Source: Theobroma cacao (lineage: Eukaryota; Streptophyta; Magnoliopsida; Malvales; Malvaceae). Taken from it: a stretch of 64,000 bases of DNA. Under the pieces are notes generated by a model. That model saw nothing but the letters and a program-made list of their open reading frames with translations. It searched no databases and was not told the DNA's origin. Location of the stretch: assembly GCF_000208745.1 (NCBI RefSeq), contig NC_030856.1, positions 13,705,616-13,769,615 of the forward strand, read 5' to 3'. Numbering within the stretch: the stretch's first letter is position 1; each line of letters starts with the position of its first letter. Made by a program: the position numbers and the translations under genes. Of this stretch, positions 11,467 through 23,122 are shown in pieces.

Positions 11467-12179
11467 CTGTATGGATATAGCTCTGTCACAAATCCTACAT
11501 CAGTGGTAAAGAACAATTCGTTGTCTTACTGATTCCCAGAAACTTTATCAATCAGAAAAGATAGTCAGTCTAGTTAACAATTTTTTTCGTAGTTCTCGAA
11601 TTAGATTGTTGGCCCTGTCTCTTGTTCTTAATTTGTTCAGCATTTTTGTCTACTTGCTATGCATGTCAAAGTAAATGACCTTTATGCTCCCAGAAAAAGG
11701 TATGGAGCTGGATACTAGGGAGTTCAATCATTTATGTCTTTTTGGTTTTCTTGAAATGGCAGATAATGGGATGACAAACCATTATCTTCTGATTATATTT
11801 CTATTAGTATGTAGATTGCAAGATTTCTGAAAGGATCGTTCAGCATTTTGGATAATTGTTGGATAATTGTTTTTATGTGAGGGTGGTTTCAAGGTTATTC
11901 CAACTTTTGGATCATTTAGGTTCAAAGTTATTTCAGGTTTGAGTTATCTAAAGCCAAGTTCATCTTGGGTTATTGTTGTCGTTGGATTTGGGCTTGCTTC
12001 AGGTATAGAACATCGAAATCCCAAAGTGTCTCATGACTCAAATCTTATTCATGAGGTTACAATTGAAGTAAAAACATAAGTATATAAAAAGAGTATGATA
12101 AAACAGTGGAAGAAATGGTAATATGATAATATAGATACCTATAAAATATAATCATTTATTAGGATTGTATTTAATACAA
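11467..12179. other. Downstream intergenic DNA, no feature supported
   Basis: This is moderately AT-rich sequence after the TAG of the membrane-protein gene, presumably its 3' UTR followed by spacer. Short ORFs here (for example 11867-12079) have no recognisable composition or motif. Confidence 0.4.
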
Positions 12180-12640
12180 ATGAAATTACGAGAACAAATA
12201 ATTTCTGAAATGGACCACAAACATTTTTTTCTTGGAGTTTAGGACAAATAGCTAAAGGGAAGGCATTGAAAATTAATCAAGCCTTGTTCATGGAGTTACA
12301 TCAAATGTCACCTTTGAAGATGTACTCAACTGCATAATCAAACAATTAAGCGATACACGTATCTTTAAGTTAATTACGGAGATTCCGTTGCGAGTATAAA
12401 TAATCTTAGAATATAACAATTTATCGGTTATACTTTGAAAATATCTTATAAATTGGTTAACGAATTGGTAGACTTTAGTCTTCAATTTATGTAATAAATT
12501 TGTCATCTCAAGATAAAATAGTTGTAATAATAAAAAAAAAGGGTAAGATTCAAACAAATTAAGAAGAATAAATAACCTTTTCAAGTTATGTTATAAAATT
12601 CCTACGGCATGAAGAGAGTCTCATTAAAATCCTTTCCATG
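12180..12640. repeat. Dispersed AT-rich repeat, copy 1
   Basis: The part 12180-12345 (AAATTACGAGAACAAATAATT; GTTACATCAAATGTCACCTT) is the reverse complement of 26215-26460. The part 12400-12640 (ATAAATTGGTTAACG; TTATGTAATAAATTTGTCAT; AGATAAAATAGTTGTAATAA) recurs at 15255-15440 in the same direction, and at 21200-21360 and 26930-27150 in reverse. It has no coding capacity or visible inverted termini, so it is unclassified; it could be an old non-autonomous DNA element. Confidence 0.55.
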
Positions 12641-12689
12641 AAAAAAACTCAATAAAAATGAAAAAAGAGTTACCCTTCAATCATGCCCT

Positions 12690-14640
12690 CCTCCCACATT
12701 AGCTAGAATTGCCATCATTCCTAATTACATTTTGTATTGCCACAGGAACATCTAGTCTAGAATTAAACTGGTCCACCTCCGAATCTTTAGCCAACTTAGC
12801 AATTTCATAGGCCACTAGTACATTAGTGTCTCTTCTACAATGCTCAATAGATGTACAATTAAGCCGAGTCATGAACCATATCGCTTTAGCAAAAGGACAC
12901 TCACAGAAAATATGTAACTCTGTTTCAATCTCTGCCCTACAAACTGGGCAACCTGGATGAATATTACTTCTTCTTTTAATCAAAGCATCTTTTGTCGGTA
13001 GGCAGCAATGCAAAACCCTCCATACACAATGAAGAATTTCCTCCACATCACCAATTCATTACCAGGCGAGCTCAGTATCTGTGCATCACCCATAGTCGAA
13101 TAAAGGAATCTACAGCCTAATTTGACTGTGTATTCCCCATCTTTACTTTTGTACCACACTAATTGGTCTTCCGGTCTCCTTGTACTCAATGGCAATGATA
13201 AAATAAGATTACTTTCATATAGAGAAAAGTATTCTCTTATTATTTCTTCATCCTAGGTCATTTGATCTTCATTTATATGGTCACTCACCTTGGTGGATTC
13301 TGTCACCCTTTCATCACAAATCAGAATCGAACTGGGTATATCATAAAGTATCCAATTACACGATCTAGCCAAAATTTTCCTCCCATCACCAGCCCTCCAA
13401 CAAGATCCTCCACTAATGAGAAATTGACTTTCTCTAAGACTGCGTGACAAGTAACTGGGGTTAGACCCCATCGGTACATCCAAAAGACTTGTTTTAGGGA
13501 AATAACGGGCTTTTAACACCTTAAAAGCAAGTGTATCCTTTTCTATTTGTAACCTCCATCTCTGCTTGGCCAACATTTCCAAATTAAGTGGTCGAGTATC
13601 CCTAAAGCCCATTCCTCTAGAGTGCTTCAATGAACACATAAATCGCCAGTTCTTCCAATGAATCTTAGAAGCTGTATCGTTTCCTCCCGCTAGAACTTAG
13701 CAATAGCTGAATTGATTTTTTAACACAAACCATCTGATAACTGAAAACAGCTCATGACATAAGTGGGTATTGCTTGTACCACAGTCTTAAACAAGACTTC
13801 TCTGTCAGCTATAGATAGTAATTTTTTTTTTTAATCGGAAATTCGTTTTAGCACTTTCTCCTTAACATAGCTAAATATTTGTTTTTTCGAACCTCCAGAT
13901 GTAAGGGGCATTCCAAGATACTTTCCTCCCCATTGATCTTTCTATACACCCAAGATCTGACAGATTGAATCAATATCAGTAATACTTGTATTCCTGCTAA
14001 ATATAATTGCAGATTTCTGAAAATTTATTGTTTGGCCGAATGCATTCTCGTACCAAACAAATAAATTTTTGACGCTCATCACCTCTTGACCTCGTACTTT
14101 CCCAAATAGCGTACTATCATCAGCAATGAATAAATGAGTGTTATTTGGGCCACCCTTACTCCCTTGCATCGCAAAAATACTTTTATTGGCTTTATCAGCA
14201 GATAACAAACAAGATAAAGTTTCAGAGATTATGATCAATAAAAAAAAAAGACAACGGATCACCTTATCTCAATCCTCTGGAAGGTATAATGATTTCCTCA
14301 AGAATCCTATTAATTAAAACTGAACAAGTCACTGTAGATAGACACCGCATGACCATCTTAATAAATTTATCATCAAATCTCATCTTCTGTAGAATCTTTT
14401 AGACGAAGGACCATTCCACTCTGTTACAAGCCTTACTCATATCCAACTTAAGTGCGAAATTGCCTATCTGTCCTTGTCTCTTGTTGTTCAAGTAGTGGAT
14501 AACTTCATGAGCCACGATAACATTATCAGTTATCAATCTACCAGGAATGAAAGCACTCTTATTCTCAAATATGATATCAGGTAATTTTGACTTCAACCTA
14601 TTAGCAATAACTTTGGAAGCTATTTTATGCAACACATGGT
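12690..14640 (-). mobile_element. 5'-truncated L1-type LINE, reverse transcriptase to zf-RVT
   Basis: The minus strand reads as the C-terminal half of a plant L1 ORF2 in several broken frames. 14399-14635 has the RT palm region (KVIANRLKSKLPDIIFENKS, then AFIPGRLITDNVIVAHE and LKLDMSKA). 13942-14262 has the catalytic block (HLFIADDSTLF, in place of the usual FFADD). 13253-13639 has the region after RT (GMGFRDTRPLNLEMLAKQRW; ARYFP..). 12699-13195 has the zinc-binding domain zf-RVT (CPVCRAEIETELHIFCECPF). The endonuclease domain is absent, consistent with the usual 5' truncation. Frameshifts and stops (for example ACNRVEWSF and a GDPLS block out of frame) show it is inactive. No clear poly(A) tail remains at the 12690 end. 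Confidence 0.92.
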
Positions 14641-15254
14641 ATATTTTTGACTCGTATATTTAACCATTTACTAATAAATTGATTATAGATTTCATAGTAG
14701 TTTATTCAATAATTTATTTACAAGAGCGTAAAGGTAGTGGCGACAGCAGGGAGACAGGGAGCTTAGGACTAAGGAGAAACTAAGAAGAAACATGAGGGAG
14801 TAAGGAAATGCAGCTGGATTGGAGAGGTTGAACGGCGGCAAGGGCGCAAGGCATTGGTGCCATTGGCGGCTTGAGGGCTTAAAGGTTATAAGTTATTGAG
14901 AGTTAGAGTTGAAACTTGAAAGAGAAGAGTAAAGAAAAACCTCGAATAGAAAGGTTGAAAAGGGTGGGTCGAGGTCGGGGGTAGCAGTAAAATGAAAATA
15001 TAAATATAAATTGTATAATTATAAATATAACATATCCGGTTATTCGGTCAATTTTTCTATCGACTCAATCAAATAACCCAACTAAACCGAGGTGCTCTAA
15101 TTGAAGCACTGAACATTTGCACATTTGAACAAATTGATCCGTTGACTCAAATTGAATTCGAATTGGTCCATTAGTTCAGATTGGACGGTCAATCATATAA
15201 TCATAGTTAAATAAAAAGGTTGGAGAAGACTTTTTTTTACATCTAGGATTGATT
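14641..15254. other. Unannotated AT-rich spacer with a short GC-richer patch
   Basis: The patch 14730-14900 (GTGGCGACAGCAGGGAG; GGTTGAACGGCGGCAAGG) is GC-richer than its surroundings but has no long ORF. From 15040, TATCCGGTTATTCGGTCAATT resembles the style of small non-autonomous DNA transposons, but no inverted termini could be paired. I see no gene. Confidence 0.3.
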
Positions 15255-15440
15255 TTTCGGATTTGTACGTTATTATATATTTTATAAATTGATAGATATA
15301 TTTATGAATTTGTAGATTTTATCGTTAAATTTATGTAATAACTTATTGTCAAATCAAGACAAATAGTTGTGACAAAACAGACCAAGAAAAAGGAAAAATC
15401 CACATAAATTAAGAAGGAAACGAAAGTGCATTCCTCAAAG
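15255..15440. repeat. Dispersed AT-rich repeat, copy 2
   Basis: Same direction as 12400-12640. Shared blocks are TTATAAATTGATAGA, TTTGTAGATTTTATCG, AAATTTATGTAATAACTTAT, GACAAATAGTTGTGACAAAA and AAATTAAGAAGGAAAC. It flanks the 3' side of the GDSL pseudogene. Confidence 0.55.
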
Positions 15441-15745
15441 AGAATAAAAAAAATCCAAATAAATTATTGTTTTGTGGTTTTCTTTCTTTTTGTATAAATA
15501 GCGCTGAACATCCTTTCACTGCTGAAATTGAATCTTGTCTTAGGTAAAGATTGGAGGATACACAGAATGGCTAAAGAAATAATTATCCTACAGCTAATGA
15601 GAATCCAAAAATAAACCTTTGTTCTTCTCTTAAGTTTTGCTTGTATCATTTATTATCATCAGCAGGGTCGCATAGAAGTGGAGAAGTTGCTATCTGAAAA
15701 TCTCAAGTCAATTTCCATGCATGATCAGTACATCTGTCAAACTAA

Positions 15746-16894
15746 TTATTCAAGACTAGGCTTATGGCATGCATGTGTGATTGCCAGAGGGGGATCACTG
15801 AATGAACCATTGATTATATGATTAGCAATCCAATGATTGGCAGCCTTGGTGTAGTGGACACCATCCTAGCTAATATACTTGGAAGGATCTTCACAAAAAC
15901 TGGCGTAGATTTCAGTACCATTTAGTTGCATTTTGTTGCCGCAATATATATGAATGTCATCGCCATGAAATCCATAGCAAATCTCGGCTGCATCAACAAA
16001 TCCTTGCTGTTTTGCGTTGCCAATCAATTCATATTTTGCAACACACATATCCACATATGTTAATGCAGCATTTGGTAGCTTAGTCCTAAGTTTGATCCCT
16101 CTATCCTTAATCTGCCTATTAAACTCTATAGCAAAGTCATTTAGAGATTTAAGACAGCCCTGCTTGTCAAGTTCATCAGGCTGAAGATGATGGTGTAGAT
16201 TCACAGGCAAGCAACCAATTGGGCCTGTATTATGTATCCAAAATGTCCTTGCCCCTTGGTCATAGAGATTTTGGACTGCTTTAGCTAGCTGGTCAACTAT
16301 GTCTGGCATTGATGCATGAAATTCTGACTCATTCTTCAGCCTGAAACCAGCAGCAATGTCATTTTGACCAATGTCAATGACATGAAGAGCCTGGGAGAGG
16401 TCCTGAGGTCTAGGGAGATGTTTTCTGTGGTAATTTTTCTTGGCTTGGTTGTAGAGAAAGCTGGTGCGAGCCTTGAACTGATTATATTGTATAAACTGGA
16501 TGTCAAGTGAGAACGGGCTTACTCCATTTAAAGACATTGATTCATTTTGTGGCCTGATGGTTGATCCGCCAATGGCGAAATTAGCACCATGCCGATATCT
16601 TGTTCCAATGGAATCCAGGTATGGACTCAAGTGAGGCAAATCAAGATGCTCAGCAATGAAATCTATTATCAGACGCCCGTCGCAGCCCCTTTCAGCAGGC
16701 CTACCGAAGAAAGTCTCACCGGATGGAGGTCCTGCAGGGTAGAATCCAGTTGATCCACCGCCAGTATCAGAATTAGGATCACCAAAGTTGTAAACTGATC
16801 TAAAATTGTAGGGTGTGAAGTCCTTCCCCTCCACACTTTTCACACTCACAACAGTCAAGATCAAAACAACCACACCAACGTCAACAATCTCCAT
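15746..16894 (-). pseudogene. GDSL esterase/lipase (ENOD8/FXG-like) with dead active site and nonsense codon
   Basis: A single uninterrupted frame from ATG at 16894 gives 342 residues of a plant GDSL (SGNH) esterase, normally secreted and cell-wall associated. There is a hydrophobic N-terminus (residues 5-21), block I NFGDPNSDTGG at 36-46, GANFAIGGSTIRPQN, block III DIGQNDIAAG, WIHNTGPIGCLP and CEDPSKYIS. Two lesions are decisive. The catalytic Ser of GDS is Pro (residue 40). The codon after CEDPSKYIS is TAG at about 15863-15865, where the family has Trp (TGG); the frame then continues intact through DGVHYTKAANHWIANHI, the catalytic Asp/His block V, to a TAA at 15746-15748, which would restore a usual ~381 residues. 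ENOD8-type genes generally have several introns and none is seen here, which suggests a retrocopy, although no poly(A) tail is evident. A catalytically dead secreted protein cannot be excluded. Confidence 0.85.
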
Positions 16895-16910
16895 TGCACC
16901 AATAAGCCTG

Positions 16911-17130
16911 GGAAATTCACCTCAATTATTGTTTGTGTCTGTTGAGCTTTTTGATTCTTCCTGAGGAATAAATTTTTGTTTCCTTTCTTACCTTTCTTGT
17001 TTTTGCTTGTTTCAATTGTTGTCTTGATATGACAATAATAAAAGATGAAAATGTCTTTGCATGGAATCTTTACTAGTGCTTTTTCTTTTTTTTTTTTTCT
17101 ATAATCTAGTTTTTTTACTTTATTATTTAT
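16911..17130. repeat. Dispersed AT-rich repeat, copy 3 (degenerate)
   Basis: The block TTTTTGATTCTTCCTGAGG followed by TTGTCTTGATATGACAATAA resembles 26955-27070 and 21190-21290 in the same direction, and copies 1 and 2 in reverse. It lies directly upstream of the GDSL pseudogene. Recognition rests on short shared blocks only. Confidence 0.4.
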
Positions 17131-17228
17131 TTCATATTTTTTCAAAATTTTTAGATATAGTAAATAAATACATATAGTTAATTTTAAAAATAACTAAAGA
17201 AATGGATACACCATATTGAATAAATATT

Positions 17229-17230
<2 letters not shown>

Positions 17231-17277
<47 letters not shown>

Positions 17278-17322
17278 TGTATGTTAATTATATTTTCTAT
17301 CATTGCATTTGACCTTGTAACN

Positions 17323-17357
<35 letters not shown>
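17231..17357. repeat. Two (TA)n microsatellites around an unresolved base
   Basis: TA runs cover about 17231-17275 and 17323-17357, separated by ~45 bases of unique sequence. The single n at 17322 sits at the edge of the second run and probably marks an assembly join. Confidence 0.95.
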
Positions 17358-17360
<3 letters not shown>

Positions 17361-17710
17361 CTGTGTGTGTACACTTATATAAACAACTACATCAATAAGT
17401 AAAAAAACTATTGAATAAATTACTATGAAATATATATTCAATTTATCGAGTAAATGGATAAATACATGAATAAAAAATAAAATACATAATTAATTATGTA
17501 AAAAAAAACTAACTATAAACATAAACAACCAAGTAAATTAATATCACTTTCTTAAATTTGAATTCAATTTTTCAAAAATATTATTTGATACATAAATATT
17601 ATTAATTGATTTTAATTACTTTTTTATGTTTGTAATCTTCTAATATATTGGAAAAACATCATAAAATACCAACTTGGATTTAATGTCCTTGATCGTAGTT
17701 CTCTTCGTTA

Positions 17711-18181
17711 TGAAAATTGCCCAAGAAAAGATAACGATAAAATTCATAGAAATCAAGCAAATAGAAAAACACGAGAATTTATGTAGTTCGGCCTCTTGCC
17801 TATGTCCACGGAATGAAATTATTCTTCTATTATTGAGAAATTAAAGTATAATAAATTGACCTCTATGATTCCCCAAACCAACCCAAGATCCCTTACAGAT
17901 CTTCTTTCAATAACTTCCCAAGAACGCTCACCTAAACCACTTTAACTCTACCTAAAGCAAAAGGCAGAATTACAAGGTGTTCCCTCTCTAGAGCTCCCAA
18001 AGCACTACTCACTATTCTAAAGCTTAGAGATCCACTTTTATAGTACAAAAGTCCATAAAAAATGTGAATAGGATTCGATGTTGAACAAGAAGTTTAAAAC
18101 CATGCAACTACTTCATGTTGTACACAAACAAGAGTCCTAGTCAAATAAAATCTAGAATTCTAGTAAACTCAAAACTAAACA
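17711..18181 (-). repeat. 3' LTR of the deleted Copia element
   Basis: On the + strand it opens TGAAAATTGCCCAAG at 17711 and closes ACTAAACA at 18181, next to the polypurine tract. It pairs with 19557-20028. Confidence 0.8.
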
Positions 18182-19556
18182 AATCTCCACCTTTGACTTG
18201 AATTCAAACTCCTTAAACCTTTTCCACCAGTTGCATCCAATTGCAACTTCCTAACTCCACTTACTTTCCAACTCCTTGAACAACTCTCCAAGTATAAGAC
18301 TTTCCAAATCAATGGCCTTCAAAATTACCACGACTACACTCATCGAACCAAGCATGGTCCAACACTTGATTCCACAAACGACCAAAGCACTTGTGTAGCT
18401 GTCAAGTCAATGACACTAATTGATTTCATAAAGGAATTTTGGCATCCTTCCCAATTCATTGTTGGCAAGATTTTTTGTCCTTTCACCATCATCTATACCA
18501 TGGGAACCTTTCATCACCTTACCGACAAATGAAATCTCACTTTGGTAGCTACCATCTCCTGTGCACTGTTCCCATCCTTTTGAGGCCTCACACTCTAAAC
18601 GATATAAACCATTATTCAAATTCTCCCTCATTAAGACCATGTCGCCTTATGTGACTTTTACCACTCCATCACAAGTAAAATATCCATACTTTTTAGAGTT
18701 TAATAAGCTCAATGATATTAGATTCTTACGCATCTCTGGGACATAGGCCACATCATCCAAAGAGTGCACAACCCTATTAAACATTTTGATTTTCACCATT
18801 CCAAGACCCATGACCTTCATTATTGACTTATTGCCCAAAGTTAAATTCCTAGCTGCCCCTTCTTGAAGTAAATCAAAACAATCCTTTTAATAGCATACAT
18901 GAGTGGTAGAAGTAGAATCTAAATACCAATCAGAATTTGCATCAATATTTTTTGAGATTGCATGGACATCACAATCATTACCTTCAACAACGAAAGCACA
19001 CTCATCATTGTTCTTGTTACTTTCATCCCCTTTTGTAGGACATCACAATCCATACCCTTTGCATTGAAAGCACTAAACACTATCAAATCCATACCTTCTC
19101 CGACTGATCAATGATCTTGTCGAATTCGTTCATATGCTTCATGAGGTCTCCATTCTCTTCCATCTTTAAGTGATACAATTTTTGTCTAAACTGCAACTTG
19201 TTTGAAAGACTTTTCGCTAAGTAAATTTTCTCCAACTTTAACCTTAGAGCAAAATTCTCATCAATAACATGGTTAAATACATTATCTCCAATGCAAAGTT
19301 GAATAGTGCTCACACACCTTTGCTCCAACATTGCCCATTCAATATCCTTCATGTCGTCTAGTTGCCCTTCCTCCTTTCTTAGCAAAAGGCATATCAAACC
19401 TTGTTGTACAGAGATATCTTTCATCCTTCTCTGCCACGGCGTGAAACTAGTTTTCCCATCAAACTTTTCAATTGAAAAATTCGTAGAACTAGAAACCTCG
19501 ACATCTTTGTTGAGTCTTGATTTTTTTTAACTTGAAGCTTTGAAACCAGTTTATTA

Positions 19557-20028
19557 TGAAAATTGCCCAAGAAATAATAAAGATAAAACTCAAAGAAATC
19601 AAGCAAACAGAAAAACACAAGAATTTACGTTGTTCGACCTTTTACCTACGTCCACGGAGTGAAACCGTTTTTTTATTATTGAGAAATTAAAGTACAATAA
19701 ATTGACCTCTATAGTTCTTCAAATCAACCCAAGATCCCTTGCACACCTTCTTTCAATAACCTCCCAAGAACGCTCATCCAAACCACTCTAACTTCACCTA
19801 GAGTAAAAGACAGAGTTACAAAGTGTTCCCTCCCTAGAACTCTCAAAGCATTACTTACTATTCTAAAGCTTAGAGATCTATTTTTATAATATAAAAGGTC
19901 AAAGTAGAAGGTGATTAGGACTTGATGTAGAACAAGAAATTTAAAACTATGCAACTATTCAATGTTGTACACAAACAAGAATCATAGTCAAATAAGATCT
20001 AGAATTCCAATTAACTTAAAACCCAACA
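19557..20028 (-). repeat. 5' LTR of the deleted Copia element
   Basis: On the + strand it opens TGAAAATTGCCCAAG at 19557 and closes AACCCAACA at 20028. The primer-site remnant abuts its inner end at about 19535-19550. Confidence 0.8.
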
Positions 20029-21180
20029 CTCTCTTTAACACAACATTCTTTTTTCACCAAATACACATTACCTCACGCTTAATTTTAATCACACCATTAC
20101 ATCCTTCCAACCACACCAACACTTTTTTGATCTTGGTACCACCACCTTTTGAAACCTCAATAATTTTAGATTTACAAATTCAACTTCAAATTGTCATAAC
20201 TTTTATCATCTAATCTAGAAAGTGAATGATCTTTTTTAATTTTGTTGGCAAGCTTATAGTTTAAGTATCAAATTTTGTTGTATTGCTCGATGATACGTAG
20301 AATCAATTGACTTAAACATGTTTAAAGAGATAAGGATGAATTATTTCCAAAATTTCAAATTCAAAAGAATCTACCACTATTTGGTGAAATAATTCTTGAT
20401 TTTTCTAAAAAGATTTAGACAAATAATTTTGAGGTTGGTAAAGTAAAATATGTCAAAGTTGAATCGAATTTGTTATTGTCAAATTGATCTTCAACTTGGC
20501 AGAATAAGAAATTTCCAGATTATATCGAAATAGGTTGAAACAAAGTTAAAGGAATTGAAAACAATTGAAAATTTTAAAATTGATGAAAATAGTCTAGGTC
20601 AATCAATAGTTTATTGTGTTGATCAATCACCATATAGTTTAGAAAAATAAAAAATTGAAAGAAGCAACCGTTGATCAATAGTCACGGTTATTGATTGAAA
20701 TCACATACCCCTATGTGTGGGTTTTAAAACCCAAATTGATTCATTTTTTTTACATTTATGAACCTTTGTCTTTCTAGCCACTACTCTTCCTCTCTCTGAT
20801 TCTCATGCTTTTTACCCAAAAAAACACCCAAATTGACACCCAAATTGAATTTATATTTTTTATTTAAATTGCAACCACTCGAGGTAAAAGAAGAATAGCC
20901 ATTAATATTTTTCATTTAGATGTGATTGGTTACGTAATTAAATCTATCTTTCATGATGAGTTCCTATATTTGAATAAGCTTATTATTTTATTTGAAATAA
21001 GCTTATGCATGTAGTAATCATGCTAGACAATCATTCTTAGCCTAAAGCTTTATGAAATGCATAAAAGTAATTTAATTCTTGTAATCTGTGAGCTCTTCAA
21101 GGGTTTTTATAGTTAGACAAAGAATAATGAGTTGTACATTAAATTGGAGAGAAGTAGAAAATTGAATGCAGGTTAAAAAA
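20029..21180. other. AT-rich DNA, no gene; TTGATCAA-containing patch
   Basis: There is no supported ORF. Around 20600-20700, TCAATCAATAG and TTGATCAATAG motifs recur (AGGTCAATCAATAG, GTGTTGATCAATCACC, CGTTGATCAATAGTCACGG). This resembles on a small scale the palindrome clusters of the LTRs described elsewhere, so it could be an unrecognised LTR remnant. Confidence 0.3.
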
Positions 21181-21189
21181 TGTTGGCAT

Positions 21190-21360
21190 TTTTTATTCTT
21201 CCTAAGCAATGATTTTTGGTTTTTTTTTTTAATTTGTTTGAATATTACCTTTTCTTTTTGTTTTGTTACAACTATTTTGTCTTGATATAATAAAATTTTA
21301 TTGCATAAATTAAGATTAGAGTCTAATAATTTATAAATACGTCAACCAATTTAGAAATAA
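21190..21360. repeat. Dispersed AT-rich repeat, copy 4
   Basis: Shared blocks with 26930-27150 are TTTTATTCTTCCTAAG, CTTTTTGTTTTGTTACAACT, TTTTGTCTTGATATAATAA and ACCAATTTAGAAATAAT. The last part also matches the reverse complement of 12430-12530. Confidence 0.5.
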
Positions 21361-22734
21361 TATGTTTTTAAGATATAATTAATAAATTATTATACTGTAG
21401 AATTATTTATTTATTTTTTGTTCCTTGTATACTCTATTCTCCAATCTCCAAACTACATTCTTTGGTGATGATGAGACTTGCAGCCTTGATGCTTATAATC
21501 GGTTCCCAGTTTTGAATAAAAGTCAATTAGTGAATCTTAATTTTGACTAAAAGTTGTGGTACCTTGTTAGAGAAAAATCTTTCAAAATCTTTTAAAGTTA
21601 TCGAGTCTTGTTGGAAAAGAAATTTTCAAAATATTTAAAATGTGGAGTCTTTTGGAGGGGATTAATCGTACTTTTCGCACATAACCTATAAATATTTAAA
21701 ATTTTTAATCTTCCCCATGCGTAATTTTACTTTCGAACATAAATCGATTTTGTAGCGTTGAACTTATGTTTTTAAATGAACCAATGTTAAATTTAGGATC
21801 TCATTAAGAAAGATAGATTCAATTAAGTGGTCAATCATACCTAAACAAAAAAAATTAGTTACGACTCCTATTTTATATCTGGTAGTTGAGTTTTTGGACT
21901 TGTATGTTATGACATCTCTTATAGATTGGTTGACACATTTATGAATGCGTATACTCTAACCTTAAATTTATATTATAAATTAATTTTTTAGAAGAGTATG
22001 CAAATTTATTGTTGAATGCCAAAATTGTAAAAAATTTGGACTTTATGATTGCAATGGAAATAAAATAAAATAAAAGCTAAATAAGAACCCTATACAAGTA
22101 AAGGCCCGAGTTTAGGGATATCCAAGCCCAAACTTGAGAGGCTTCCAATTAGTTAAAGCATTATAAAAACCTCCAGTTGCTTGTCCACATAATGCTGCAA
22201 TAAACAACCACCTAGACGCTTTAAAGGAACCTTCACACTTTAAAGAAATCCTGTTTGATGCAACTTACTACTACCTCGCTCTTAGATTGAGTGTGTCTTA
22301 AGAACTCACTACAGTCATCAATGCATAATGAAAACAATCCAGCTCACGATCAAGTCCTTAATGTACATAAATTCCTACCCTTAATGTCTAAATTCAGATA
22401 GACTTCACTCATTATCCACCACCACCATGTAATTTTCAATAAAGTTGTTTAGAAATCCGACTATTCATATAGAAGTAGAGTTCCATTTTTAAGCAACTTT
22501 CTTCCCATGTCAGAAGTCCTATTATTGAATTTAAGATAAATATCTATTGTGAAGGATTTCAACTCCAATTTAAAGTCCAAGTGAAATACAATTGTAGAGA
22601 CCAATTTAAATTCAAACAACCTAAGAAATTTCTCCTCCATGGCAATTAGAATTTTTTTTCACATGTAATAAAAAATTCTTTTAATTGACAAATTGGAATA
22701 AATCACTCTCACATGTTTCTATAAGAACTTTATT
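21361..22734. other. AT-rich DNA, no gene supported
   Basis: The stretch holds no convincing ORF. Its right part (22080-22734) lies directly inside the primer binding site of a minus-strand Copia LTR and is probably degraded internal sequence of that element, but no protein motif could be recognised. Confidence 0.35.
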
Positions 22735-23122
22735 GCTCTAATACCATGACGAGCAGTGAAATGATCAAAGATTTTTTTTGGGAATCAAATTGATTCATTT
22801 CATCATCAGAAAAGTGTACAGAAAATGGGCTATATATACAGAACATGTACATGTGTGAGAAAAGGACAAAAAATAACAAATTACAATGATTAGCTAACTA
22901 ACAACTATTTAAAAACTATTAGTGAAACTTTAAATGAACCGGTGCTCTTTATCCTTCCTGCTTTCTTCCTTTGTACAATCTTGATATGATGCATTTCATC
23001 TTTATTTCCTTAGCTATTTACAAGCAAATTCAACTCCTTTATGCAAAGTACCTTCTTCACTTATTCATCTGTTATCTATGACATTCCTTTTCATGATTTC
23101 AGTTGATAGGGTCTGGTTGATA
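22735..23122 (-). mobile_element. Copia-type 5' LTR remnant with primer binding site
   Basis: On the minus strand TGGTATTAGAGC (22746-22735) matches the initiator-Met tRNA primer site TGGTATCAGAGC of Copia elements except for one base. Directly upstream is a sequence ending CTGCTCGTCA, as expected of an LTR 3' end. The LTR would extend to about 23122, where it meets the family-A solo LTR. No internal protein remains recognisable at 22080-22734. Confidence 0.5.

Larger units (their letters stand above)
17711..20028 (-). mobile_element. Old, internally deleted Ty1/copia element with both LTRs
   Basis: Two ~470-bp LTRs in the same direction (17711-18181 and 19557-20028) share GAAAATTGCCCAAGAAA, GTCCACGGAGTGAAA, TATTGAGAAATTAAAGTA, CAACCCAAGATCCCTT and CTTTCAATAACTTCCCAAGA. 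They differ at many sites, so the insertion is old. Read on the minus strand, the 5' LTR starts TGTTGGGTTTTAAG at 20028. Its downstream neighbour CTGGTTTCAAAGCTTC resembles the Copia primer site for initiator-Met tRNA. The sequence before the 3' LTR, GTCAAAGGTGGAGATT, is a typical Copia polypurine tract. The internal 1.4 kb keeps only gag (LEKIYLAKSLSNKLQFRQKL, 19083-19424) and the protease/pre-integrase segment (DDVAYVPEMRKNLISLSLL, 18647-18838). Integrase core, RT and RNase H are missing. No matching 5-bp flanks were found. Confidence 0.88.

Noticed and set aside
12288..12584. 98-residue minus-strand ORF
   Set aside because: It lies in the dispersed AT-rich repeat; the other copies do not keep the frame.
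17184..17441. Tyr-Ile-rich ORF
   Set aside because: Translation of a (TA)n microsatellite across an unresolved base.
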